From Leishmania infantum JPCM5 (taxonomy: Eukaryota > Euglenozoa > Kinetoplastea > Trypanosomatida > Trypanosomatidae), in assembly GCF_000002875.2 (NCBI RefSeq), contig NC_009413.2, positions 1,155,271 through 1,219,270 of the forward strand: a stretch of 64,000 bases of DNA, given 5' to 3'. The position numbers and the translations under genes are program-made. This document shows positions 1-9,424 of this stretch, piece by piece (within the stretch, counting starts at the first letter, position 1; each line of letters opens with the position of its first letter). The notes under the pieces are model-generated. The model saw only the letters and a list, made by a program, of their open reading frames with translations. It was not told the origin of the DNA and made no database searches.

Positions 1-2
1 CA

Positions 3-440
3 GTTGCAAAGCCGAAGCCGGAGAAGTCAGCCAAGAAATCGACGGGCGCTAAGGGTACTGCGGGCACTACCACCGCTTCTAGCTCGCTCCCTCGAACAAA
101 GGCCATAGAGCACGCCGGCGCGCAGAAGGAGGATGCTGTCTTAGGTACTTCACTGCTCAGCTTTACAATGCGGGAGCTGCAGCTCGACGTGCAGCGACGC
201 CGCACATCCATGTTTGGGGAGAAGAAGTCGCTAAACAGCGACGACATACCCCTCGTGATCGAGGTGCAGGGGGAATCGTTCTCGGAGGCGACAGCAGCAA
301 AAGCCACTGTTTCGTTTCTTGCTGACATCGCTGCTGTCATTGATCGACACACGGCGAACGGGGGACAGATTGCCTTGGAGGCTTTAGACGGGGCTGCTTG
401 CCTCCTTTCCGAATACAAGCACCTCAAGTACGCGCGATGA
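3..440 (+). CDS. C-terminal part of an unknown protein (5' end outside the window)
   Basis: The frame is open from base 3 to a TGA at 438-440, so at least 145 codons are present and the true start lies upstream. The first 35 or so residues are Lys/Pro/Ala/Thr-rich, like a disordered linker. They are followed by a more ordered C-terminal part with alternating hydrophobic positions (PLVIEVQGESF, then an Ala-rich helix). I do not recognise a family. Codon use (GAC, AAG, CTC, GCG) matches the other genes. An ATG at 168 is in frame, but coding character continues upstream of it, so it is not the likely start. Confidence 0.7.
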   Translation, partial: VAKPKPEKSAKKSTGAKGTAGTTTASSSLPRTKAIEHAGAQKEDAVLGTSLLSFTMRELQLDVQRRRTSMFGEKKSLNSDDIPLVIEVQGESFSEATAAKATVSFLADIAAVIDRHTANGGQIALEALDGAACLLSEYKHLKYAR

Positions 441-3350
441 AGGCCGGCGTGCCGACAGCGGAGTCTCCTCGTCGCGCCACTTCAGGCCCCATCGTTCTAC
501 CTTACTGAGCGGGAGGGGGCCTACAGATGTCGCAGTGCCACCAACGGCGGATGCATAGCGGTGTCTCATTACTGTCCCGCGCCCTTCTCTTTGTCCTGCT
601 TCTCTTTCAATCTTGTCAGGGCCCGCCCCGCCCCGGCCACGGTTTTGACACATCTTCGTTCTAAGAGACACACCTGCACCGTGTCTTCCGTACGCGACTG
701 CCATTCGGCGCCCATCCTCTTCTTTTCTTCCTCCCGCTTACCGCCCTGTTCTGGCTTGTGGCACTTTGTTGTTGTTCTCTCTGGCGGGACGTTGTGAAAT
801 TTCTTTCTTGCTGTGCCAGCTGAGGCGGCCGCAGCTGGCGATGACGTGGGCGTGTGCGCGAGGATGGAGCGAGTGAGAGGTCTGTGTGTGTGCGTGTTAA
901 TGTAGAGGCAGCCGTGTATCCTTTTCTACGCCTCCCTGCTTTTTCTTCTTGTCGGTCTCGCTTTCTGCCATGCGCATGTCACGGAGCAGAAACGTCGCGA
1001 AGTCAAGCGTTGTAAGGTAGGCTGCGAGGTGGGTGAACGGCTTGTCGGTCTTCGTAGTTACGAAGTGTTGAGATGATGAGCAATTTTACGGGTCTCGGTT
1101 GCTTGACAATAGCCCCCTGGAGTCTCCTCGATCTCCTCCCCTCTGCGCTCTCTCGCTGGGGTGTTTTGGCGTGTACTGATGTCTCGTGCGCGCCTCGCGC
1201 TCTTTGCTATCCTCCCTTCTCTGCGTGTTCCTCTCTCTATCCTCCCTTCTCTTGAACGCGCATAGCCGCCCCCCCCTCCCCCACTCCCCTAATAATATGG
1301 AGGTGAGGCACATCGAAGTGGCGTACCCTGAAGACGTGGTGGTGGTGGGGGGCCACTCCTGAGGACTCGTCTGGAGACGGCCTGCTCGAGGAGCGTTTCC
1401 TGAGGGACGACACCATCGCCAACAAGGCGAGGCCGCACGGAACCGCCAGCAGAACGGCACGCTACCGGTGGGGGTAGTGTACCTCTCGCGCCGCAGTTTG
1501 GAGGGGGCTGTGATCTACATGCAGGCAAGACCTCCCACCTGGAATTCGACACACTCTCTCGTCGCTGCCTCCCGCACCATGCGACGCTTCGCTGCGATGC
1601 AGTACGCCGTGCTCGGGGGCGCGAACGGGCTCGTGCTCTCCACCAGTAGGCCAGCAGGTCGTGGGTGCGCCGTACCTTCCACAAGCTCTGCGGTCGCATC
1701 GGATCGCGGGAATCTTGGAGAAGGCGCCGGACAGCATGCCCGCTGTCTTGACCGCGTGCGATTGTGCGCCCTCAGCCAGCGTACCGTAGGCGCCACGTTG
1801 CAAGCTCCGCGCGGTGGGGCCGGGCTTATCAGTCTCTCGCAGCGCATGCGCGCGACAGCAGTAATACAGCGAGGATCGCGGCCTGCACATGACTCTCCGC
1901 TGCTTCGCACATCACCTGCCTGTACGGATAGCGCATAAACCGGCAGTGGCCGCTCGCCTCCAGCCTTGCCAACACGGATCATCAGCTTCACGATAGAACA
2001 CCCTCCCCCTCCCCCAGTTGGGGCAAAGGTCGCCTTGGTGACGGACCATCACCACCCCTCCGCATCCTGCATGCGCAGAAAGCAGCTGAATGGGTTTGAG
2101 CAGCAGTAGGTGTGGGCCCGGCGCTGAACACGCTGGGCGCGTACACGCGCCGTTTGGTTTTACGAGCGGTGCATCGACGTTGTGGTCCTCTACACCGCCC
2201 CGGCTCACTGAATCCTGCTGACACGCAACTCGCGTAACTTTGAGGAGTGCAACTCCGCGCCGGGTTCGTCTCTCGCCCGCTCGCATGTGAAGGACGTGGC
2301 GTTGCCACTTGCGAGCGGCACCCTTACCCCGCTGTGCGAGGGCCGGAGAAAGGCCACAAAACGGCTGTCGGAGGAGCGAAATCCGTGAGAGGGCTACTGC
2401 AGGGCGATCCGTGCTTTGCCACAGCGAATCCTCTCACGAAAGGCGACTGCGGCCTCAGGGAGCACCGACGAAGCATACACCATGACCGCCGACGAAAAGC
2501 CCCGGGCGCGAGCCCCTCCCTTGCATGCTGAGCCGTGCGGGTGACCGAGTCCTCTCTTCATTCCCGTGCTCTCTTTGTCTTGTTCAAGGTTCGCTAAGCG
2601 AAGATCGATGGCCGACGCTCGCGTAAGCGGGCCATCACACCACCAATTTGTTGGCCTACACTCATGCTGTTGTTTGTCACATCCGTTATGCACTTAAATC
2701 ACAAAAACTCATCAGCCTTTTCCTCAGCGTCTGCGAGGGCAGAGAGCACCACAAAAGTTCTTTTAGCAAAGGACTGAGGAGGAGGAAGGGGATAGGCGTG
2801 CGATTTGCGTCCCCACAGGAACTCTAAGCGAAGCGTAGACACGCAACGACGACGCACAATCTCGCCCCTATCCCGTGCGCAGCTCTTCACCGCTATTCAT
2901 CTTCCCTGCAGCGCTTAAGGTCTTCGCTGTGGTCGCCATCCTCCGCGTTTGCCGTGAACTTCCACTGAATCGGTTCTGTGTCTTATCGCATTTATCCGTA
3001 CCTTTTTTTCTTGTGTGTGTGTGTGTGATCGCGTGACGAGTAACACCTCTGCGCCGCCCCTCCCCATGCGCACGTACCTCACGCCGTCTTCGGAAAGTAG
3101 CAGGGACAAGGGGGCAGAGCCTTACACAGGAAGCTGCGAAAACAGCGGCGTCGCCTAGCCCCTCTCCCCTTCCGCCATTCGCTGCATAACGGTGTACCCG
3201 CGTATGCAGCAGCGCGCTTACTAGCACATCGAGACGCGCTGTTATTCTGTTGTGCGCACTCAAGCACACGCTTGTTTTTTGTGCACACCCCGCTTCTTGT
3301 GTGTGAGTGTGTGGTGTCTTTTGTGGCGACGAGCCGTGGCGGTGTGCGTC
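441..3350. other. 2.9-kb interval without an intact gene
   Basis: Bases 441-1250 are pyrimidine- and T-rich, as expected of a 3' UTR. Bases 1300-2650 are GC-rich and described separately. Bases 2690-3350 carry a (TG)8 run at about 3012-3027 and lead into the PDE gene. No tRNA-like or other RNA gene was recognised. Confidence 0.6.
1300..2650. pseudogene. GC-rich block with broken coding character, possibly a decayed gene or retroelement relic
   Basis: The GC-rich stretch between two T-rich stretches contains short pieces that read like Leishmania protein but are cut by stops and frame changes. On the + strand, around 1360-1460, one piece contains GLLEERFLRDDTIANKARP. On the - strand, around 1650-1750, another contains LSGAFSKIPAIRCDRRA. 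No frame stays open long enough to be a normal gene. I cannot tell which strand carried the ancestor or name a family. It may be a degenerate retroelement of the kind scattered through Leishmania genomes, but I see no diagnostic motif. Confidence 0.3.
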
Positions 3351-6300
3351 ATGTCTCTCATGCCCGGGTACCCGGTGCCCCGCGCTCAGTGGGTGGAGTC
3401 TGCCGAGGGCTGTGCGGCGTGCAACAAGCGGTTCACCTTTTTTACGTCCAAAGAGAACTGCCCGTGCTGCGGACGACTCTTCTGCTCCTCGTGCCTCTCC
3501 GCGCAGTGCGCACTTTTTCCGACGGCGCCACCCAAGGCCGTCTGCCTTGATTGCTTTCGGAAAGCTCAAGACTGGCGTCTTTCCCAGCTCGAGAAGCAAC
3601 AGCAGACCTCGACGCAAGCGGACGTGGGCGCCGCGACGGCCCCTCTGTCCCCCTCGATGGCGGTGCTAGAGTCGAAGCTGAGCGCACTGGAGGAGGAGTT
3701 CTACCGCGCAAAAGCAAACGCTCGTCATCTTCGCGAGGAGAACGACTCCCTCATCGATCTCCTCGCTGCCAAAGACACCTGCATTGCAGAGCTGAGGGAC
3801 AAGCTCATGAATGGTGTCTCGGCAGGCGCTGCTGCGCAGTCGGCAGAGAAGCTGCAGGCGGAGTTGCAGGAAGCAAAGGATGAGAAGGAGAGTATGGGGC
3901 GACGGCTCAATGAGGCTGAGCAGAGAGCAGCAGGTGCTGCTCAGTCTAGCGAGGCCATGAGAGCGCAGATGCAGGAGCACATGCAGGCGAAGGCGGAGTG
4001 GGAGTCGTTGGAGGCAAGGCTGAAATCCGAGGCGCGGAGGGCAGAGCACATGCTCGCGCAAAGCTTAGAGGAGATGAGCGAATTGCGGGCAGCAATGAAG
4101 TCTACGAATGCCCACAGTGAGGAGCAAATCAGGCAACTGACTGCCCAGCTGCAGTCGACGGTCGAGGCCAACGCACACCTTCAGAGAGACTACGACCGTA
4201 ATGCAGAGGCTCTGCGCACAGCCGAGCAGACTCGAATCGCTTCGGACGCGCACCATGACGAGGAGCTGCAGCGCCTCAGAGAGCACCTCGCCACTGCCAC
4301 GGCTGCACTGGCACAAGCACAGGAGCGATACGAGCGTGAACAGAGGGACACCATGAAAGCGTCTGACGACGCCGCAACTGCCATTGCGGCAGAGAAGCAG
4401 CGGGAGATCGATACTCTTAGCGAACAGCTCGCTTTATCTAGCGCGGCTGCGCAGCGCCTTCAAGGTGAACTTGACCGTGCAATAAAAGAGGCTACCCGAT
4501 TGCGAGAAGAGGCGGCGCTCAAGGCGGAGGCCGCCAACACGTTGACATCAGAGCTTCGCACACAGCTGGAAGCTCAAGGGACGGCAGCTCAGCAGGAGAT
4601 GCCGCGGCAACAGGAGGCGAGCGTTCGCCTACGCGCGGACCTGGCAGAGAAGGAGCATCTTGTGATGAAGCTGCGGCGTGCCTGTCGCCATGCAGGCACG
4701 ACGGCACGGGCGCAGCTCGACGACCTTCGCGGTAAACTTGTGGAAACGAAAGTGGCGTACGAGGAAGGCCAGCGCTCGTGGCAGGCGTGGCTAGGAGAGC
4801 TGCGTGCGGCGCTGGAGGTGGTGGTGCAGCAGGGGGCGGTCGAGGTGGCAGCCACATCGGCGCCGTCCACCGGTGCGGGGATGAATGGCCGCGGAACGAC
4901 CAAGTCGCGATGGGCACAGCCCACTATCATAGAGGAACTGCAGTACCCGAGTGTTGCCGACGTAGATGTGCGCGCCATCGAGCCTGTGCCTGGGCTTGAG
5001 CTGTGGGAGTTCGACACCGTTGCCGAGGCACAGCGAGGCGGCGAGGCGGACGTGCTCCTGCGTGTCGGCCACCAGATCGCGCTGGACTTGCACCTCTTCC
5101 CCGACCGCGCCTCGCTGCACCGGTGGGCGTGCCTGCTGGCAACGGTACAGGCGAACTACCGCGCCAACCAGTATCACAACAGAGTGCACGCGGCAGACGT
5201 GCTCCAGGGCGTTTACGCGCTGATATGCAGCTGCCCCGGCCTACTGGCGCACATGACGACCGTGGAGAAGCGCGCCGTCGTGTTTGCTGCCGCCGTGCAC
5301 GACATCCGACACCCCGGCCGCTCAGAGATATTCCTCAAACACACATTCGACGCGACATATATGCACTACAACGGGCTGCAAGTGCTCGAGCAAATGCACA
5401 CGGCGACCGCTTTTCACCTCCTGGCCACGCCGGAGCTGGACTTCACGCGCGGCAGCATGGACGACACGGAGGCCCTTGAGTTCCACGGCCTCGTCGCGGC
5501 GCTCATTGGCTGCACCTTCATGGGGCGCCACGCGTCTCTGATGGAGCAGTGGTCGCGCCCTCTACAGGACGGCAAGACATACGACGTGACTGTTACCGCG
5601 GATCGGCAGCAGGTGCTCTCGCTGCTCTTGCATGCTGCCGATATTGGGGCGCAGGCCCGTGGTCTGGCGGTGGCGCTGAAGTGGCTGGGTGTTGTGGAAG
5701 AGATGCGCGCGCAAGGCGACGAAGAGGCGGCGCGAGGGCTGCCGCTGAGCCCGGGGAGCAGCCGGAGCGCGAGCCTGGAGAGAGGCCAAATCTTCTTCAT
5801 GGAGATGTTTGTAGTGCCGCTGTTCGACCTCGTGCACCAGATGTTTCCTTCTATTGAGTCGCCCATGCGGAATCTGCGCACGGTGCACGCGCACTACTGC
5901 GCGGCGCTGCAGGAGACGCGTGCGTTCCCGCCGCCTGTGCAGTACAGGACGGCGACGCAGCCAGCGAGCAACACGGCGGAAACGTCCCGCGCGGAGGCCC
6001 TGGGTACCCGCGAGGCTGCAGTGAGGAAGCAGGAGAAGGCGGTGGAGCAATCGATAAATCGGCTGCGGGAGGCGACGGCCGCCGTGGCGGGCCGGGAGAA
6101 GCTGCTCAGAGAGAGGGAGGTCGCTCTGATGAGGGCGGAGACCGCTTTAAAGAGCCAGCGACTTGAGAAGCCGTCGCCCACCTCGTCCATCGGTGAGGAG
6201 GAGCTTCTGCGTGCCATCACTGCCATCATGGCGCGCGAGGCGGAGGTGCAGCGGAGAGTAGCGGATGTGGAGACTATGACGGCGGCGTTGGAGGAGAGAG

Positions 6301-6596
6301 AGACGATTGCGTCTCGCCTCTCTGAGCAGCTGGCTTCTATCGCCGATAAAATAAATCGGCGCCGTCAAGTCTTGCGCTATCGCGAGGCGCGCGTCCGAGA
6401 ATTGGAAGCGGCGTTCCGTGGTGAGCGGGGAGCTGACTTCTCATCATCTGATTACATCACGGGGCCGATGTGTCGTGCGGTGGCTAAGCCACTTTCAACT
6501 GCTGCACCGTTGGAGCGCATGTCACCATCTTCTGTGCAGGTGGTAAAGCTGGAGAGTGCACTGGAGAAGCTCACCTCTGCACTGCGGTACATGTGA
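3351..6596 (+). CDS. PDEC: cAMP-type cyclic-nucleotide phosphodiesterase, PDEC class, with N-terminal FYVE-like zinc finger
   Basis: This 1081-residue protein should hydrolyse cyclic nucleotides. Residues 14-70 form a FYVE-like finger with eight cysteines (C21, C24, C37, C40, C45, C48, C65, C68). Residues 80-500 are a long heptad coiled coil. A class I PDE catalytic domain follows at about 570-880: YHNRVHA with H609 and H613, HDIRHPG with H650 and D651, HAAD with H761 and D764, and the nucleotide-binding Gln at about 813 in RGQIFFMEM. A second coiled coil ends the protein. FYVE plus coiled coil plus PDE is the known trypanosomatid PDEC architecture. The ATG at 3351 is used because it starts just before the finger; the open frame upstream has no ATG. 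The finger lacks the usual basic RRHHCR motif (here SKENCPC) and the WxxD Asp (here WVES), so PI3P binding is doubtful. Confidence 0.9.
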   Translation: MSLMPGYPVPRAQWVESAEGCAACNKRFTFFTSKENCPCCGRLFCSSCLSAQCALFPTAPPKAVCLDCFRKAQDWRLSQLEKQQQTSTQADVGAATAPLSPSMAVLESKLSALEEEFYRAKANARHLREENDSLIDLLAAKDTCIAELRDKLMNGVSAGAAAQSAEKLQAELQEAKDEKESMGRRLNEAEQRAAGAAQSSEAMRAQMQEHMQAKAEWESLEARLKSEARRAEHMLAQSLEEMSELRAAMKSTNAHSEEQIRQLTAQLQSTVEANAHLQRDYDRNAEALRTAEQTRIASDAHHDEELQRLREHLATATAALAQAQERYEREQRDTMKASDDAATAIAAEKQREIDTLSEQLALSSAAAQRLQGELDRAIKEATRLREEAALKAEAANTLTSELRTQLEAQGTAAQQEMPRQQEASVRLRADLAEKEHLVMKLRRACRHAGTTARAQLDDLRGKLVETKVAYEEGQRSWQAWLGELRAALEVVVQQGAVEVAATSAPSTGAGMNGRGTTKSRWAQPTIIEELQYPSVADVDVRAIEPVPGLELWEFDTVAEAQRGGEADVLLRVGHQIALDLHLFPDRASLHRWACLLATVQANYRANQYHNRVHAADVLQGVYALICSCPGLLAHMTTVEKRAVVFAAAVHDIRHPGRSEIFLKHTFDATYMHYNGLQVLEQMHTATAFHLLATPELDFTRGSMDDTEALEFHGLVAALIGCTFMGRHASLMEQWSRPLQDGKTYDVTVTADRQQVLSLLLHAADIGAQARGLAVALKWLGVVEEMRAQGDEEAARGLPLSPGSSRSASLERGQIFFMEMFVVPLFDLVHQMFPSIESPMRNLRTVHAHYCAALQETRAFPPPVQYRTATQPASNTAETSRAEALGTREAAVRKQEKAVEQSINRLREATAAVAGREKLLREREVALMRAETALKSQRLEKPSPTSSIGEEELLRAITAIMAREAEVQRRVADVETMTAALEERETIASRLSEQLASIADKINRRRQVLRYREARVRELEAAFRGERGADFSSSDYITGPMCRAVAKPLSTAAPLERMSPSSVQVVKLESALEKLTSALRYM

Positions 6597-7510
6597 GTAA
6601 GACGAAGCAGCCCTTTCTCCCGAGTCGAAAAGGACGACGTCGACAGCGGCGCTCACGCCCGAAATGGAATCACAGATGCCGGTGTGCACACAAGTGTGCA
6701 ACGACTGTACAGGAGCGAGGAAGCGGAGATTGTCACCGATACTCACGCGAGGAGTGAGACGAGTGCAATGAACCTTGATCAGATGGCTTATAGGTGTGAT
6801 GCACACACTTCACGATGTACGCTTCTCACCATCACGACTCCGCTGCTGTGCATTTGATGGAGGTCCCGTGAGGTCCAACAAGGACACGCAAGTGAGGAAT
6901 CAGTCCTAAAGGGGCACTGCGACGCTCCCCCGGCCTCCTAGTCGTTCACCCTCTCAGCGAAGGTATTACAGAGATGGAGAGAGGCGAGAGGGTCTTGACG
7001 CTTGTTGCACCACCACCATCACCAGCCACCGATCCCCTGGCAGCAGCGAAGGCTGACACAGGCGGTGTCGAAGCGGGTTCAGACAACGGTGGGTGGGGTG
7101 GGTGGTGGCGGCGTTCTATGCTGAATCTCTGCTACTCTTACCATCACCCCCGGCACTTCTCCCCTTTCTCGATCTCTAACCTGTCTCCTGCCGACGCCGC
7201 GGCATCCCTGCGACACGTGGTCGTCTTTTCGTTCGCGGCTCTCTCCGGATTTTCACACACCATCCTCTCCACCGCGTGTTTGCTCTCGGGTGTGTTGTCC
7301 TGCGTATCGCTTTGCCAATTAGCATCACGGCTCGCCCTCGCTTTCAAGCGCTCTTCCTCTCTCGTTCTTCGCCTTCCTCTCTCACTCGCACAAACAGCGG
7401 CGTGGCGACCATACAGCCTGTTCTCGCGCTTGAGCTCACCGCTGCTGTGCTTTCTGCTCTCGTTTTGTGTGTCGCGTTCTCCCGTATTCCAGCAGGGCCT
7501 CCCTCCCTCA
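6597..7510. other. Intergenic region with trans-splicing-type pyrimidine tract
   Basis: No gene seen. Bases 7140-7500 are rich in C/T runs and contain AG dinucleotides, including CCAG close to 7490, which fits the acceptor region for the next gene. The reading frame of the next gene stays open back to 6974 but is pyrimidine-driven there and is not treated as coding. Confidence 0.5.
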
Positions 7511-8437
7511 ATGGACTCCACCGATCGGAAGGCCGACAAGGCACCTGTGGCGTCCTCGAAGATGGATGGTGCAGCCAAGGGCGCGAAGCCTGGCTCGTTC
7601 GCCCTCGGCGACGCCGTTCCCGGCTATGCAGGCGCTGAGGACGGCCCACTTGTGCAACAGCTTCCAATGCCGTCACATATAATGCCGTACTACGGGCAGT
7701 ATCCTGCCATGTGCGCTCTCCCTCCCGGTGCCGCGCCGATGGGATTTCCCATGCCGCCGCAAACCGGCGCCGGCTCACCGCAAATGTGGATGCCCGGCAT
7801 GGTGCCACCCCCACCTGGCGCAAACCCGAACGCGACTCTCACGCCCCATCCCTACGTATCGCAGTATGGTGCCGGCGCGCAGCCTTTGATGTACATGCCA
7901 TTATCATATAGCTACCCGCCGTGCATGGCAGCAACTGCGGTCACCCCTGCCCCGGCGATGGGAGCCTCCTTCAACGGGCAGCAGTCCGCGAAGCCGGCGC
8001 CGCAGGGAGCGACTCCCCCGTACACTGCCACAATGGCTGCACCTCCTCATCCGCATTCAAGCGCCGCCGAAACACCGATGCTCTCTTCACCTTTCATGGA
8101 AGCATCATCAGCGAACAGCACAGCACCGGCACTCCCAGTTGCGCCGGCGCCCGTGCCCGTGCCGAGCATGACTCCCCTCGAGTTCTCCGTGAGGCCACTG
8201 ATGCCTAACACCAAGTTGCCACCTGGCGACTCGTTCTGTCCAGCAGGTGCGACAGTACCGTCACAATACGCGACTGCGTCTGCTGCCTGCTTCTCTGATG
8301 CCGCTGCCGTTGATGCCTCGCTGTCGCCGCGACCGCATCCCAGCAACAGCGTGACGGACGACTTCCCGGCTATGTCGCAGCAGGGGGAGTCGCAGCCAAT
8401 CATTGTGGCGGCTGCTGCTGGCCTAAGCGCATCCTAG
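7511..8437 (+). CDS. Pro/Ala/Met-rich protein of unknown function
   Basis: This 308-residue protein has no catalytic domain that I recognise. After a short charged N-terminus (MDSTDRKADKAP) it is almost wholly low complexity: Pro, Ala, Met, Gly and Tyr-rich, with segments such as MPSHIMPYYGQYP and GMVPPPPGANP. That composition is common in trypanosomatid mRNP and translation-associated proteins, but this is analogy only. The start at 7511 is chosen because the frame upstream of it reads as the pyrimidine-rich splice region. An ATG at 6974 is in the same frame and would add 179 residues of unlikely sequence. The composition would suit a condensate-forming or adaptor protein. Confidence 0.7.
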   Translation: MDSTDRKADKAPVASSKMDGAAKGAKPGSFALGDAVPGYAGAEDGPLVQQLPMPSHIMPYYGQYPAMCALPPGAAPMGFPMPPQTGAGSPQMWMPGMVPPPPGANPNATLTPHPYVSQYGAGAQPLMYMPLSYSYPPCMAATAVTPAPAMGASFNGQQSAKPAPQGATPPYTATMAAPPHPHSSAAETPMLSSPFMEASSANSTAPALPVAPAPVPVPSMTPLEFSVRPLMPNTKLPPGDSFCPAGATVPSQYATASAACFSDAAAVDASLSPRPHPSNSVTDDFPAMSQQGESQPIIVAAAAGLSAS

Positions 8438-9424
8438 CGCGTTCCGTTCCGCTTTGCTGCCGGACCGGCCCCATTCGCGGTGGCCACTGCTGCGCCCTGC
8501 CCGAAATGCCAACTGCAGGCTTTGCCAGGAAGCCGTGCGTGATGACCGGGGGCGTGTGCTGCTCTCGTTTGACCTGTTGGGCTCTTGCCTGTCGTCGGGT
8601 CTCAGCTTTGCCTGTTCTTGATTTGCGTCTGTCGGGCGCTGCTGGCATCGCTGCTACGAATGGATGATGCCCCGGCCGCGCCAGGGCAGCGCGGAGGAGA
8701 CGGAAGGGAGGGGGGGGGAGTGAACAGCGCGAGCATGGTGGAGGATGGACGCCTTTTTTCTTTGTCCGATGTGAGAGTGGGCGCGCCGCCTGCACGTCTG
8801 CCTTCTTTTTTGTTGCGGCGTTGCCTTTGCTTCATCGCAGCGCCTGTGTGATTGTTGCTGGCTGTGCTTCAAGGCACACGCACGCACATGCGTTCGTGTG
8901 CACGTGCTTGTGCACGCCTGTGCGCACGTGTGAACCTTCTTGGGTATGAGCGCTTTTACGTCTACGAAGAGGCGCTGCTTGAGCTGAGCATTGCTTTATT
9001 TGGTTTCGGGCCCGCTGTCCGCCTCTGAGATACGGGAGACGGCCTAAAAGAGTGCGAGCCCAAGCCCTCGCTCCGCGTGTGTGCAAAGTCAAGAAACCGA
9101 TCGTCGTTGGCAGCAGCGCTATGCGTGCTCTCCGTTTCTGCGAGCAAGGCTTTTGCGGTGAGTGTGCGAGCGCCGCTCAATGAGCAGCGAACGGTGTCCT
9201 ATGTATACATGCAAACATCATGTAGCTATCTCTGTCGAGTACCGTGTGCCGATCTGCACATGAGCCACCGCAGCGCTACCCCCGTTGCGTATCGCTTTCT
9301 CCAGGCTGTCCTTTGCGTTCTCGCTTCCCTCTTTGCTCAATTTCCGCGTCGCGCATCCTTCCTTTCTCCTCTGCGCGTCTCCGCCTTTCTCCGCAACCCT
9401 CTCACCGACATCTCAGGAATAGGC
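8438..9424. other. Intergenic region, 3' UTR then splice region
   Basis: No gene seen. There is a G run at about 8707-8719 and GT/CA-rich sequence at 8870-8940. From 9270 the sequence becomes a long C/T-rich tract leading to the next gene. Confidence 0.5.
9270..9416 (+). promoter_or_regulatory. Probable trans-splice acceptor (pyrimidine tract plus AG)
   Basis: A long C/T-rich tract ends in ATCTCAG, with AG at 9415-9416, only 8 bases before the ATG at 9425. Earlier AGs (for example at about 9302) are alternatives. This supports the short start of the following gene. Confidence 0.45.

Noticed and set aside
6974..7510. N-terminal 179-residue extension of the Pro-rich protein
   Set aside because: The added sequence is translated C/T-rich splice region (Ser/Leu/Phe-rich). 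The ATG at 7511 follows the tract.
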